From assembly GCA_023381995.1 (NCBI GenBank), contig JAMCVD010000121.1:1-34964 (forward strand): 34,964 bases of DNA, written 5' to 3'. Source of the stretch: Deltaproteobacteria bacterium. GTDB lineage: Bacteria; JAMCPX01. Below are positions 1 to 9,370 of this stretch, one piece after another (the first letter of the stretch is position 1; the number at the start of each line of letters is the position of its first letter). The translations under genes and the position numbers were made by a program. The notes beneath the pieces were generated by a model. It was not told the origin of the DNA and made no database searches. It saw only the letters and a list, made by a program, of their open reading frames with translations.

Positions 1-163
1 ACGCAGAGTACCACGGAAGCATTGCAGGCAGTCCGGATGTGTTTCCCTTCGCAGTGTCGAACACTCTTTCTTTTTGTTCTATCAGTCCCATGATCACTTT
101 TGGGATAAGAGCCGTTATTTTTTTCTGGGCTCTTTTCCCAACTGAGTGGGTAAAAACACTCAC
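1..163 (-). CDS. Partial ORF running off the left edge, unknown function
   Basis: Minus-strand frame is open from a stop at 197-199 to the window edge. Reads ...VSVFTHSVGKRAQKKITALIPKVIMGLIEQKERVFDTAKGNTSGLPAMLPWYSA. The start is uncertain (GTG near 163 or ATG at 91). Confidence 0.25.
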   Translation of the reverse strand, partial: MSVFTHSVGKRAQKKITALIPKVIMGLIEQKERVFDTAKGNTSGLPAMLPWYSA

Positions 164-250
164 TTTAGATAGCCTCCAGCATACAAGCTGAGACCTTCAA
201 TGGTAACAAGAACGCTGAATGGCACAAGCGAGATAGCCATGAGCTGCAAA

Positions 251-997
251 TTATACCCTCAGTGCGAGTGCAAGCACGTACACCCGCCGTATGCCTGCCT
301 TTCTCAGGGCGGACACGCATGCGTTGACCGTTGCGCCGGTCGTGATGACGTCGTCGACGAGCAGTACCGGCCTGCCTCTGAGCGCGTGTCTGTCCGCGGC
401 CCTGTACGCGTGCTTGACGTTCTCGTGCCTCTCTTTCGCACTCAACCGCGACTGCGGCGGCGTCTCCTTTATCTTCTCGAGCACGTCCTGATACATGGGG
501 ACCGACAGCTTCCCGGACAGACCGGCGGCAAGCAGCCGGGTCTGGTTGTACGACCTGTGCTTCAGCCTGCGTACGGACAGCGGGACCGGGATGATGGCCG
601 CGATGCCCTTTGACGAGAGGTGTGCGTCGTACAGTCCGAGCAGCTCGTCCGAAAGATAGGAGGAGAGGTCTACCCTGTCACCGAACTTGAACCTCTGGAT
701 GAGCCTTACGATGTCCCCGCTGTACTCGAACACGGCCCGTGCTGCAACGAACCTGTTCCTGCCCTTTATGCAGTCATGGCAGATGTGAGATATGCCGCTG
801 TCGGATGCAAAGGGCCTGCCGCACTTCGTGCAGAACGGCGGCCTTATATAGGTAAGGCGGCCTTTACAGTCGTCGCAGATGCCCGGCTGCTCCGTCTCTT
901 TCCCGCACACAAGGCAGGCGGGCGGGAAAAAGATGTGCAAAAGACGTCCGACCCCGAAGCGCCCGGCCGTAATGCCTGCCCCCTCTCTTATTCTCAT
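251..997 (-). CDS. comF: ComF family protein (double zinc-ribbon plus phosphoribosyltransferase)
   Basis: CLVCGKE...CDDC, FCTKCGRPF...CHDC zinc-ribbon motifs, then PRTase motif VLLVDDVITTGATV. Confidence 0.9.
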   Translation of the reverse strand: MRIREGAGITAGRFGVGRLLHIFFPPACLVCGKETEQPGICDDCKGRLTYIRPPFCTKCGRPFASDSGISHICHDCIKGRNRFVAARAVFEYSGDIVRLIQRFKFGDRVDLSSYLSDELLGLYDAHLSSKGIAAIIPVPLSVRRLKHRSYNQTRLLAAGLSGKLSVPMYQDVLEKIKETPPQSRLSAKERHENVKHAYRAADRHALRGRPVLLVDDVITTGATVNACVSALRKAGIRRVYVLALALRV

Positions 998-1117
998 ACG
1001 CCTGGCTCATAGCATAAGAAGGATTCACACAAAATATCAAGTCAATGTGCCCTTTTTGTATGCTCGGGAAGCTGCTGTATACAATCACCTTCGTCTGAAA
1101 TTATGGAAAGGCCCGTA

Positions 1118-4100
1118 TCAATGGTAGAGTGCGCGGTGATAGCTCCATTGGTTCTGTGAACTATTCAATTGCTCCTCGACGTTTTGCGGAATACAGAGCT
1201 GTGCATACGGGAACATCAGATGGTTGTATGTCGCTATGGTCTTAAGATTCGACACAGCGCCCTCCGAGTTCGCAACGATCAACTGTGTACTGCCCTCTCC
1301 TGTCCCAACCCCGCCGCCGCAGATAGGTATGGTATAAGGGTTGGGCGGCGTGTTGGTCGTGGTTGTCTGCGATCCGCCGCCGGCATGTATGCTCGTTACC
1401 AATATCGGTGCCGAGGGTATGCCAGAGTCCGTTGGAATATTGTACAGCAGTTGTCCCGCCTTTATATTCGTCCCTTCGATCGGCTGCATGGCCATTGCTA
1501 TCAATTGACCTGACCCGCCAAGCGCGTTACAGCTAAACGATAGTGTCGTCCCGCCTATACATGCATTTGGATCCGGCGTAAAGATGCCCGCGTATTGGAC
1601 GTCCCCTGTCTGGTATGCCACACTTATGCTCTTGGCGCCGCTGCCTGTGCCTGTAAATGAGGTCAGGGCAATGTCCCATCCGATTAACGGGGAATTCGGC
1701 TGGAAGCCGCAATTGGCCGCATCGAACCCGGTGGTCCCGGAAAGCGGCGATAGATTGGAGGCCGTTAAGACCGAGCTCAAAGGTGTGTATGGATTGACCT
1801 GCACGAAGTCATACAGATAGTTTACAGGCGTGCAGCTTAAAGGATCGTCCCTGTCTCCGGCGCCAAGCCCGATCCACAGGTTGTTACATGGGTCCCATGA
1901 CCCGCTTGGTATAAAATAGAACTGCTGGGCCTGGCTCTGGACGGGCGGAGGGTTTTGCGCGGCGAATACGCGTTCGCCCCAGAAACAATTTTTATCGGTT
2001 GTGGGGTCGATACAGGTCTTTACAAGGTCCGTGCCCGCATCGAGGTCGCCTGCCCAGAAGCCTGTCCCTCCCATGCCTGCTGCCGTTCCCCTCGGCAGGT
2101 ATGAGAACTGCCACAACTGTCCCCCGAGGTCCGGTAAAAACGATTCCATCCACCATCCATGGGCTGACCCCTGGTTGAATTGGGCGATGTCCGCCACGCT
2201 TGCGGGTGTCGGGTATGTCATAGCGGAATCATTTGTCTGATCGAACTTCCATACCAGCTTGCCTGTCGCGATATCGACCACATAGAATGCCCTGCCCCTG
2301 TTCGACGTCACACCCGGGTCCCACCCACCGCTGAGCATAACGACCCATCTTGGCTGAGGGGAGGGCAAAGACGCGGAGGTTGACGGGTCGTAGTTGAGCC
2401 ATACGGGCCCTACCGGCGCAGCGTTCGGCGCGGCCTCTGCGAACGTAAAGCCCATGTCCTTTGTCGTGAACTCCCACATGAACCTCGGATGCAGGGTGTT
2501 CGTTATGTCGAGGCAGATATAGTACGTGCCGCCGAGCCTTTCGCCGATGATCATGACGGTATGCCAGTACGCGGCATTCCCGGACAACCCGAGACCGTTG
2601 TCGATCCCCGGCAGGTATGCATTCCTTACATAGGCGGACGCATCCACGTAGTAAACATGGCTGGTCGATATCGTCGTATAGATGCCCGCCGTTGTCCAGT
2701 ACTCGCCTGTCGTCGTCGTCGGTACAAGCGCCGGGTTTTGCATGTACTGGAGCTTCGGCAGCAGGTCGTAAGGCACGAAGGCCCAGACCTCCTGCCCGGT
2801 ACCGTAGTCGAACTGTGCGCTCCCGAACTGGTAATTGCCCAGGCCGTTGAATGTGGCGGTACCGGGTATATAATTCCCGGCATCGAAGGCGTGGATCATG
2901 CCGTCGTCAGCGCCTGCGATCACAATCTGGGGCACATTATAGGTCGCATTCAGATAGCCCTGCTCGTCCAGAGATGTTTTATATTCTTCGTTATAGTCGA
3001 ACGGATCAAAGACACCGGGAATGGTGAGCGGAGATACAAGCAATGGGTCCGAATGGAAGATGTCTCCAAGCACGTGTTTTCCGTCTGCCTTTAGTCCTCT
3101 TACATAGTCGATGATGTTGTCCATTGTTGCGGTGTCCGCGACATCGAAATCGATGGGCAGCAATAAGGCGTTGCTTGTCGTAAGCGCCTGTGTCGCACCG
3201 AGGGGCAGGTCCGGATTGGCGGCCGAATACCATGTTGTGGCTCCGTTTGTAGTAGCCGAGATCAACTGGGACGAGGCAGGCGTTACCGTGTAGATATTAC
3301 GCACCTGCGGTGCAAGATAGCAGGGCGGATCTTCTGCTGCTGGAACTGTATTGCATACGGATAGTGTGCTGATCGTAAGGTCCTCTGCTGCGTCCCATAT
3401 TGGAGGCGGAACGGTTGAAGAGAAGCTGCACGCGGTTGATGTGGATGAGTATCCCGAGAACGGTGCACCCGTCTTATCGTACAACGTAATCGTACCCGTC
3501 GTAGAAGATGTACCCGTATATTCTCTTAAGTCCCCATACCAGAAGTTCTTGTCCCTTGGAACAAATGAAGCGACATAGGCCTTGAATCCGGTTATTGTAG
3601 TTGTTCCTGTATTGGATGCGCCGGATGTTATAAGCTGCGGCAGGCTCGGGGTGCCGTAGGTATGGTTCTTCTGAACGATGTTCGAGAGTGCCTTCACGAA
3701 GGCATTCTCGATTTGCTGATAATTAGTTGCAGGTATAAATAAACCATCCCCATTCATTGCTGCATTTTGAAGGACATCAAAAGGCAGTTGACAGTTGTTT
3801 GTGCTTGTATGGTAAATAGGCGTGCCGGAACAATTTGCTCCGCTTCCGGATATACTACTGCCGTAAAACCCTATTGTATAGGTGTCAATAGATGGCCCCC
3901 CATTAGTATAGGGACATATTGCATCGGAACGGATGGTGTTGTTATGCAAAAAGCTTGCGATCTCGTCTGTAAAGCAAGGGTCAGTATAGTAAGGGCCAGA
4001 CCAACTGTTCTCATGTTGATAGCTGGTACATTCACAATCATTACCGGGCGATGAACAAATGTTGTTGCTCGGCGGAAAATTCCGAAGAGAAGACGGACCG

Positions 4101-5182
4101 TTTTCTATATACCTGTCATAATTCGCCAATCCGTCTGTAACGACAATCGTAAACATCTTCTCGCATTGCCAGTTACTATTGTATGTCCCGCACCATGAGT
4201 CGGACCCTGATCCCTGCGAGCCCGGGGGGTTTAAAAATCCCATTGAGCAGCTACATCCATTGGGACAGCATGAATTCGGTGTGCTTGTGTAGCACCTATT
4301 TATAAGCTGACAAAAGTAGGTATTGTTATTCGCAAAGTAGGAGCCGACATCGAGCAAGGCATCCGCGAGAGGTGTACTCGTCGGTATATCTGATGAGTAG
4401 CTGCTGCTACTCCCGTATAAACTATTGTAGAATTTTCCCTTGAAGTCATAGTCCTGCGGGTTTGCATTGCCGAGTTGGGAGCACGGCGGCTGTAGAGCTT
4501 TAAGTATATGTGCACCTGTGCCTGAATTAAAATCCGCAAGCCCTATCCTTACCTCTTTTCCCTGCGGCAGCAGGCTGTGTGCATTGTAAGTTATGACGTC
4601 CGCTATAGCCTTTCTCAAAACAACATACTTCGGAGGGTAAAAGTTAAGAAGGTTACCGGAATAAAAGACTACACCATTGGAAGAAGAATAATAGTAGCCG
4701 TAATTCGTGATCCCGTTTATGCAATTGGCAGGGTTGTAGGTATAAGTATTGCACGCAGATGATATGCTTCCTAAATCACCCCATGCTTGACAACCATATT
4801 CGTAATAAGCATCGCCCGGATAAAACGCCCCGGGTTGACCGCTATAATTGGTGTTGCCGCAGCTTGATCCGTTAACGCATGGATCAAAAACAGGATACGT
4901 CGTATTTGGATTATATCCCATAGTTATGAAAAAGTTTGTATTGTTCGGCGATGCAAGCTGAGCAAGCCCGCAGTCTTCCTGGCAATCAGGCACCGCACAC
5001 GGCAGATCATACATGGACCCTGACTCATCCATCAAGATCATCACAGACGGCGGCGGAGCACTCGAAACAGGGTTGAGGAATATGTCGGTATCGTCCCCGA
5101 TGCCTTTGCGTGGCATGGAGTCAACCATAAGCATCAGCATAGCGGCCATTACGAGGTATTTTATAAGTTTATTAGTGTTCAT
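1118..5182 (-). CDS. pilY1: PilY1-like type IV pilus tip/assembly protein with vWA domain and C-terminal beta-propeller
   Basis: 1354 aa; N-terminal hydrophobic segment; vWA MIDAS-like MDESGS; PilY1 propeller signatures (HVLGDIFHSDPLLVSP, VIAGADDGMIHAFDAG, VWAFVPYDLLPKL). Last gene of a minor pilin operon. Confidence 0.9.
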   Translation of the reverse strand: MNTNKLIKYLVMAAMLMLMVDSMPRKGIGDDTDIFLNPVSSAPPPSVMILMDESGSMYDLPCAVPDCQEDCGLAQLASPNNTNFFITMGYNPNTTYPVFDPCVNGSSCGNTNYSGQPGAFYPGDAYYEYGCQAWGDLGSISSACNTYTYNPANCINGITNYGYYYSSSNGVVFYSGNLLNFYPPKYVVLRKAIADVITYNAHSLLPQGKEVRIGLADFNSGTGAHILKALQPPCSQLGNANPQDYDFKGKFYNSLYGSSSSYSSDIPTSTPLADALLDVGSYFANNNTYFCQLINRCYTSTPNSCCPNGCSCSMGFLNPPGSQGSGSDSWCGTYNSNWQCEKMFTIVVTDGLANYDRYIENGPSSLRNFPPSNNICSSPGNDCECTSYQHENSWSGPYYTDPCFTDEIASFLHNNTIRSDAICPYTNGGPSIDTYTIGFYGSSISGSGANCSGTPIYHTSTNNCQLPFDVLQNAAMNGDGLFIPATNYQQIENAFVKALSNIVQKNHTYGTPSLPQLITSGASNTGTTTITGFKAYVASFVPRDKNFWYGDLREYTGTSSTTGTITLYDKTGAPFSGYSSTSTACSFSSTVPPPIWDAAEDLTISTLSVCNTVPAAEDPPCYLAPQVRNIYTVTPASSQLISATTNGATTWYSAANPDLPLGATQALTTSNALLLPIDFDVADTATMDNIIDYVRGLKADGKHVLGDIFHSDPLLVSPLTIPGVFDPFDYNEEYKTSLDEQGYLNATYNVPQIVIAGADDGMIHAFDAGNYIPGTATFNGLGNYQFGSAQFDYGTGQEVWAFVPYDLLPKLQYMQNPALVPTTTTGEYWTTAGIYTTISTSHVYYVDASAYVRNAYLPGIDNGLGLSGNAAYWHTVMIIGERLGGTYYICLDITNTLHPRFMWEFTTKDMGFTFAEAAPNAAPVGPVWLNYDPSTSASLPSPQPRWVVMLSGGWDPGVTSNRGRAFYVVDIATGKLVWKFDQTNDSAMTYPTPASVADIAQFNQGSAHGWWMESFLPDLGGQLWQFSYLPRGTAAGMGGTGFWAGDLDAGTDLVKTCIDPTTDKNCFWGERVFAAQNPPPVQSQAQQFYFIPSGSWDPCNNLWIGLGAGDRDDPLSCTPVNYLYDFVQVNPYTPLSSVLTASNLSPLSGTTGFDAANCGFQPNSPLIGWDIALTSFTGTGSGAKSISVAYQTGDVQYAGIFTPDPNACIGGTTLSFSCNALGGSGQLIAMAMQPIEGTNIKAGQLLYNIPTDSGIPSAPILVTSIHAGGGSQTTTTNTPPNPYTIPICGGGVGTGEGSTQLIVANSEGAVSNLKTIATYNHLMFPYAQLCIPQNVEEQLNSSQNQWSYHRALYH

Positions 5183-5195
5183 AGTGATCTCCTTC

Positions 5196-5732
5196 TTACG
5201 GCAGGCCGTAGTAAACGACCTGCTCGCATTCCATCTTGGTATTGTTGCCTAACGTGATGCCTATCGAAGGACCGATTGCATAGAACCCGCCGCCGATGCT
5301 GCTGCCCGAGGGGAATGAATTTATGGCTGAGCCCATACCGCCGCCCAGGGGCGTTATCGGCTTCGGGAAGCTGTTCTGCAAGAATGGGAACGAGCCGTAC
5401 ATCATATTATAGGTACTGCCGGCATTGACTGTCGGCATCGACGTGGTGTACTGCCCGCCATAGAACCCGGCCTGGGGCGAAGACGTCGGCGTATTGAGGA
5501 CATTGGTAACGGTGGTATTGGTTATACCGGGGAAATTGCTGCATAGCTGGGCCATGCCCGTATTCACGCCGGCCAGGGACGCCCTTTTTGCCGAGAATTG
5601 CGTCCTTTGATTGCCGGACAACTGTATGTCCGATGTAGACACCATCATTGCTCCCATGCCTGCGACCGTCAATGCCACAAGCATCAGCAGTGTTATGAGC
5701 AAAACATAGCCGTTTTCTTCATTTATATTCAT
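5196..5732 (-). CDS. pilX: PilX-like pilus assembly protein
   Basis: N-terminus NGYVLLITLLMLVALTVAGMGAMMVSTSDIQLSGNQRTQFSAKRASLAG is PilX_N-like. Directly upstream of pilY1. Confidence 0.8.
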   Translation of the reverse strand: MNINEENGYVLLITLLMLVALTVAGMGAMMVSTSDIQLSGNQRTQFSAKRASLAGVNTGMAQLCSNFPGITNTTVTNVLNTPTSSPQAGFYGGQYTTSMPTVNAGSTYNMMYGSFPFLQNSFPKPITPLGGGMGSAINSFPSGSSIGGGFYAIGPSIGITLGNNTKMECEQVVYYGLP

Positions 5733-5741
5733 ACTGCCTCC

Positions 5742-7091
5742 TTATAATCCCCTATTGTCGAACAACTGGCTCGCCGTCCTTATGTCCGGCAGTTGTATGA
5801 TGCGCTGATATGTCTGCCTCTGGTAATTTGCCAGTGGACCGAGCGTCGATGGCGGATATGGTATACCGCTTTCGGCCGTATTGTGATCGGCGACCCACGC
5901 GGCGGGCGGCACTGCCACCGTGGGCGACGGCACATCCGAGCGCGCCACGATGGTAATCATGACAGCATCGATGTTCAACGGGTTCTGGTGCTCGGGCGGG
6001 GAAGGGCTTATGGGCACAGGATCATAATACTGATCGCTGAACGACGGGAAGATCGAGTATAGGGTCGTATATGTATTGCTGTAAGAGCCCATGAGGTTGT
6101 AGCCTGTCGTAAGATTGCTGTCGTCCATTATAAACTGCACCTGAAAGTCCTCTATATCGTCCGCGAGCGGTACCGGGGCGCCGCCGTTCGTCTGCATCAT
6201 CAGGACAGGATGATTTGCGTCGGAATAATCCACATAGACGTGGGCGACATCGACCCTTTGATAGAACCCTCCGTTGAAAAGAGATGCCTTGGAAGCGTTC
6301 TGGAGCACATCCAGCTCATTGAAGAAGCTTTGATTTTGATTCGCCGGGAGGTCTATGTGTCCTGGCCCGGCCACCCCGGTACCGTTCAGGGTGACCAGTG
6401 CGGACTCCACGTGGTTGGGATCGACAAGGAAGCCCACGTCGTTGACCCCTACGCTGAAATAAGGGTAGGTATCATCGAAGCCGATCGACGGCGGCGTACC
6501 CGGGTTTACCGTAAGGTTGATACCGAGATACTCTGGATCCCTGTATGCAAAGGTGAGGCTGTCGGTACCGTAAGGCGGACAGGTAGTGTTCCAGTTGTTT
6601 TTGGCGCACTGGGTCCCGTCCATGGTCGCTGTGGTATACGAGTCGCCCTGCGATGGGTTGGCATAGTTGCACAGGTAGGAAGATGACGCGTTTGGTGTAT
6701 AAAAGCAGAACGCCGCCGAGTCGAAGGGCTGGATGCCGCTCGGGTTGTTATACACGGGCTGTGTATCGCCCTTTACCACGCCGAATCCCGCATTCGAGAT
6801 CATCATATCGATGGTGTCCATCGCCGTTCTCGCATTGTCCTGGAGCTCCGTGGACATGCGCGTGGTCGTATATGCCTTGCTCTGGAGTATGAACATGCCC
6901 GTCAATGCTATCATCATCAGGGACGCCAGGACCAGGGAGACCGTCAGCTCTACGAGTGTAAACCCAGTTACCTCCTTTCCCTTGGAATAGAGGCTTTTTG
7001 TTAGTTGATTGTTCAATCTGCCACGTATCCATAGTCTAACGACTTCATTTCCCAGATGGAACGGGGTAAACCTTTTTTGTTCCTTTATCAT
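5742..7091 (-). CDS. pilW: PilW-like type IV pilus minor pilin
   Basis: Prepilin motif VTGFTLVELTVSLVLASLMMIALTGMF, with downstream PilW-like sequence (NARTAMDTIDMMISNAGFGV). Unusually long predicted leader. Confidence 0.85.
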   Translation of the reverse strand: MIKEQKRFTPFHLGNEVVRLWIRGRLNNQLTKSLYSKGKEVTGFTLVELTVSLVLASLMMIALTGMFILQSKAYTTTRMSTELQDNARTAMDTIDMMISNAGFGVVKGDTQPVYNNPSGIQPFDSAAFCFYTPNASSSYLCNYANPSQGDSYTTATMDGTQCAKNNWNTTCPPYGTDSLTFAYRDPEYLGINLTVNPGTPPSIGFDDTYPYFSVGVNDVGFLVDPNHVESALVTLNGTGVAGPGHIDLPANQNQSFFNELDVLQNASKASLFNGGFYQRVDVAHVYVDYSDANHPVLMMQTNGGAPVPLADDIEDFQVQFIMDDSNLTTGYNLMGSYSNTYTTLYSIFPSFSDQYYDPVPISPSPPEHQNPLNIDAVMITIVARSDVPSPTVAVPPAAWVADHNTAESGIPYPPSTLGPLANYQRQTYQRIIQLPDIRTASQLFDNRGL

Positions 7092-7104
7092 ACCAAGCTC
7101 CTTC

Positions 7105-7548
7105 TCAATAGTGTGCCGCTGGCACAGTATAGGTAAAGCTCCCGTTGGCCCAGCTTATTTTTATGGCTATGCTTAACAGGTTTTGCGTCGTGCTCCCGAA
7201 GGGCATTATGGGGGTCACGACCCAGCTTACCTGATATATGTTGTTCCCTCCGGTATTACAGGAGCCCTGTGTGTCTACGGAGGCCATGCAATCGGCGCAA
7301 AACAGGCATGCATCATTGCTGTTCCCGTATCCGTGGCTGCCGGAAGACAATGCCTGGGCAGTAAACGGCAGGCCCTGTAGCTCGCCGGCGAGGGACTGGG
7401 CAAGGTAATTCCCGATCGTATTGTTGTTGCCGATGACCGCACCCCTTGTTGCAAGCACCTGCAGCCCCATCATACCGAGCACACCGATTGTAAACAGGAC
7501 AATAGAGACAAGGACCTCTAATAAGGTAAAGCCGTTTTCTTTATTCAT
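7105..7548 (-). CDS. pilV: PilV-like type IV pilus minor pilin
   Basis: MNKENGFTLLEVLVSIVLFTIGVLGMMGLQVLATRGAVIGNN. ATG at 7548 is preceded by GGAGG; the provided ORF start at 7779 lies inside fimT. Confidence 0.85.
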   Translation of the reverse strand: MNKENGFTLLEVLVSIVLFTIGVLGMMGLQVLATRGAVIGNNNTIGNYLAQSLAGELQGLPFTAQALSSGSHGYGNSNDACLFCADCMASVDTQGSCNTGGNNIYQVSWVVTPIMPFGSTTQNLLSIAIKISWANGSFTYTVPAAHY

Positions 7549-7562
7549 GGACAATGCCTCCA

Positions 7563-8243
7563 TCAGAAAAACTCCTTCACTGCGCCCGTCAGGCTTACGA
7601 TACCTATCGCACATTCCCGCGAGCTGTCGTTGTTCGATGCATCCTCTCCCGGTATGATGGTGACACTCCCGCCCAGAGTGGCCGCGGTGCCTCCCAGGAA
7701 AAACGAGGAGCCGTTTGGCTGGAAAGCCACTGCACCGACATTGCTCGTACAGAATGTGCACGAGCTTGCGATCACGCACGGCTGGACGTTGAGGCCCGTA
7801 ACGACGCAGTACGTGGGGGGGACACTGAATCCGGAAGCGGAGTTCGGCACCATGGACGCTGGGAATACGATACTCGAGGGGAGGGTATTGACTGCGCCAT
7901 TGAGCTCTCCCGCATGGAAGCAGCCTGGCACGTCCGTAAGTGTCTGGCAGTCGTTGTTCGCATCATTGACGATAAAATAGCAGCTTGTGCCCGCCTCGTT
8001 TGTGCTGACGCCCGCTACATTGCCGGGACAGTTGTTGTTTGTATAAAAAGCGACCACGACGTCATTGCCGTTCCTTATCGCGTTCATCCTTGCGCTGACA
8101 AGCGCGTTCGTTATATCATCGCACTCCCCCCTTGTTTGAAAGCCCCAGTACCAGCTCTTGAGGTTCGGAGTTGCTATGATGGCTATAATGCCTATGATTG
8201 CAATGACAACCATCAACTCTACGAGAGTAAACCCCTTATTCAT
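7563..8243 (-). CDS. fimT: FimT/GspH-like pseudopilin
   Basis: MNKGFTLVELMVVIAIIGIIAIIATPNLKSW prepilin N-terminus. ATG at 8243 is preceded by GGAGG. Confidence 0.85.
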   Translation of the reverse strand: MNKGFTLVELMVVIAIIGIIAIIATPNLKSWYWGFQTRGECDDITNALVSARMNAIRNGNDVVVAFYTNNNCPGNVAGVSTNEAGTSCYFIVNDANNDCQTLTDVPGCFHAGELNGAVNTLPSSIVFPASMVPNSASGFSVPPTYCVVTGLNVQPCVIASSCTFCTSNVGAVAFQPNGSSFFLGGTAATLGGSVTIIPGEDASNNDSSRECAIGIVSLTGAVKEFF

Positions 8244-8265
8244 AGAAACCTCCGTCTCTAACTTT

Positions 8266-8281
8266 AGCAACAACCATACCA
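8266..8281 (-). promoter_or_regulatory. Candidate sigma-54 promoter for the minor pilin operon
   Basis: Minus strand TGGTATGGTTGTTGCT fits TGGYACR-N4-TTGCW with one mismatch and GG-N10-GC spacing, 23 nt upstream of the fimT ATG. Confidence 0.5.
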
Positions 8282-8401
8282 CTATCGTTTAGAAAAATCT
8301 ACAAGAAATTACAATGTGTTAAAAGTGGTGTCTCTTAAGAGTATTATTGTAATGTATGAAAAGATGTCATGTCGTGCAAAAAATGCACGATTTCTCTCTG
8401 C

Positions 8402-8812
8402 CTAACGCCTTACCCGCTTTACCCTGAGATATTTGTAGCCCATGAACCCGACAATAATCACAAGCCCTATCCATGTCTGGGAAGGCGATTTTGCTATCAG
8501 GCCATAGGCAAGGGACAATACGCCTGTGATTAGAATGGAGTACTCGAAACCGAATAATCGTAACAGGAGATTCTTTTTCGGTTTCAACTCTTCTATGTCG
8601 CTGTGTACGGGCATGAACTTGAACTGCAGCACCGTTGTCAATTGTTTTGTGAATTTTGCGGAGAGTGCTGGATACGTACCCTGGATCTGCCGGTAGCGCT
8701 GCAGGGCTTCCTTTTCAAGATCGTGCTTTACACACGCATTCACGTACTGCTGATGCAGCGCCTCATTGGAAGGATCGGCCTCTACCATTTTCCATAGTTC
8801 CTGTTCGGTCAT
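8402..8812 (-). CDS. Hypothetical membrane protein with TPR-like N-terminus and two predicted TM helices
   Basis: MTEQELWKMVEADPSNEALHQQYVNACVKHDLEKEALQRYRQIQ... then hydrophobic SILITGVLSLAYGLIA and WIGLVIIVGFMGYKYL. Confidence 0.65.
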   Translation of the reverse strand: MTEQELWKMVEADPSNEALHQQYVNACVKHDLEKEALQRYRQIQGTYPALSAKFTKQLTTVLQFKFMPVHSDIEELKPKKNLLLRLFGFEYSILITGVLSLAYGLIAKSPSQTWIGLVIIVGFMGYKYLRVKRVRR

Positions 8813-8935
8813 GAACCTTAGTATAAGCATGGATGCTTGACTTTAAAGTGGTGTGCTATAAGGTAGGGACGGCCCGTGGACCGCCCCTGCGGTAGAAAGT
8901 ATGGAACGAGTGCGACGAATGCACGATGAGGAACC

Positions 8936-9370
8936 ATGAAACGTATACTTGCGATTGATTACGGCGATGTAAGGATGGGACTGGCGGTGAACGATGCGCT
9001 CGGCATAACCGCCCAGGGCGTCTGCAGCTTTAAGAGGACGTCCATGGAGAACGACATGGCGAAGATAAAGGACGTGATAACGTCCCGCCACGTAGAAGAG
9101 ATCGTCGTGGGCATGCCGTATCTGCTCAGCGGCGAGAAGGGGAGCAAGGCGAAAGAGGTCGAGGAGTTCATATCCATGCTGAGGCAGTACGTCCCCCTAC
9201 CCGTAAGCGAGTGGGACGAGCGGTACACCACGGTCCAGGCAGAGGAGGTCCTCCACAGCGCGAACGTCAAGAGAAAGAAGAAGAGGAGCGTGGTCGATAT
9301 GCTCGCGGCGACCTTTATCCTCGAGAGCTATATGGAGAGCCTGAAGAAAGGGCTCAATCGTGCTCCTTGA
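8936..9370 (+). CDS. ruvX: YqgF/RuvX family putative Holliday junction resolvase
   Basis: MKRILAIDYGDVRMGLAVNDALGITAQ...IVVGMPYLLSGEKG...VSEWDERYTTVQAE...KKRSVVDMLAATFILESYM. Confidence 0.92.
   Translation: MKRILAIDYGDVRMGLAVNDALGITAQGVCSFKRTSMENDMAKIKDVITSRHVEEIVVGMPYLLSGEKGSKAKEVEEFISMLRQYVPLPVSEWDERYTTVQAEEVLHSANVKRKKKRSVVDMLAATFILESYMESLKKGLNRAP

Noticed and set aside
7549-7779. Long N-terminal extension of the pilV ORF in the ORF track
   Set aside because: The extension lies inside fimT. A GGAGG precedes the ATG at 7548, and the prepilin leader begins there.
8372-8390. Perfect hairpin TCGTGCA-AAAAA-TGCACGA after the small membrane protein gene
   Set aside because: Looks terminator-like, but on the relevant minus strand no U-tract follows the stem. 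Not called as a terminator.
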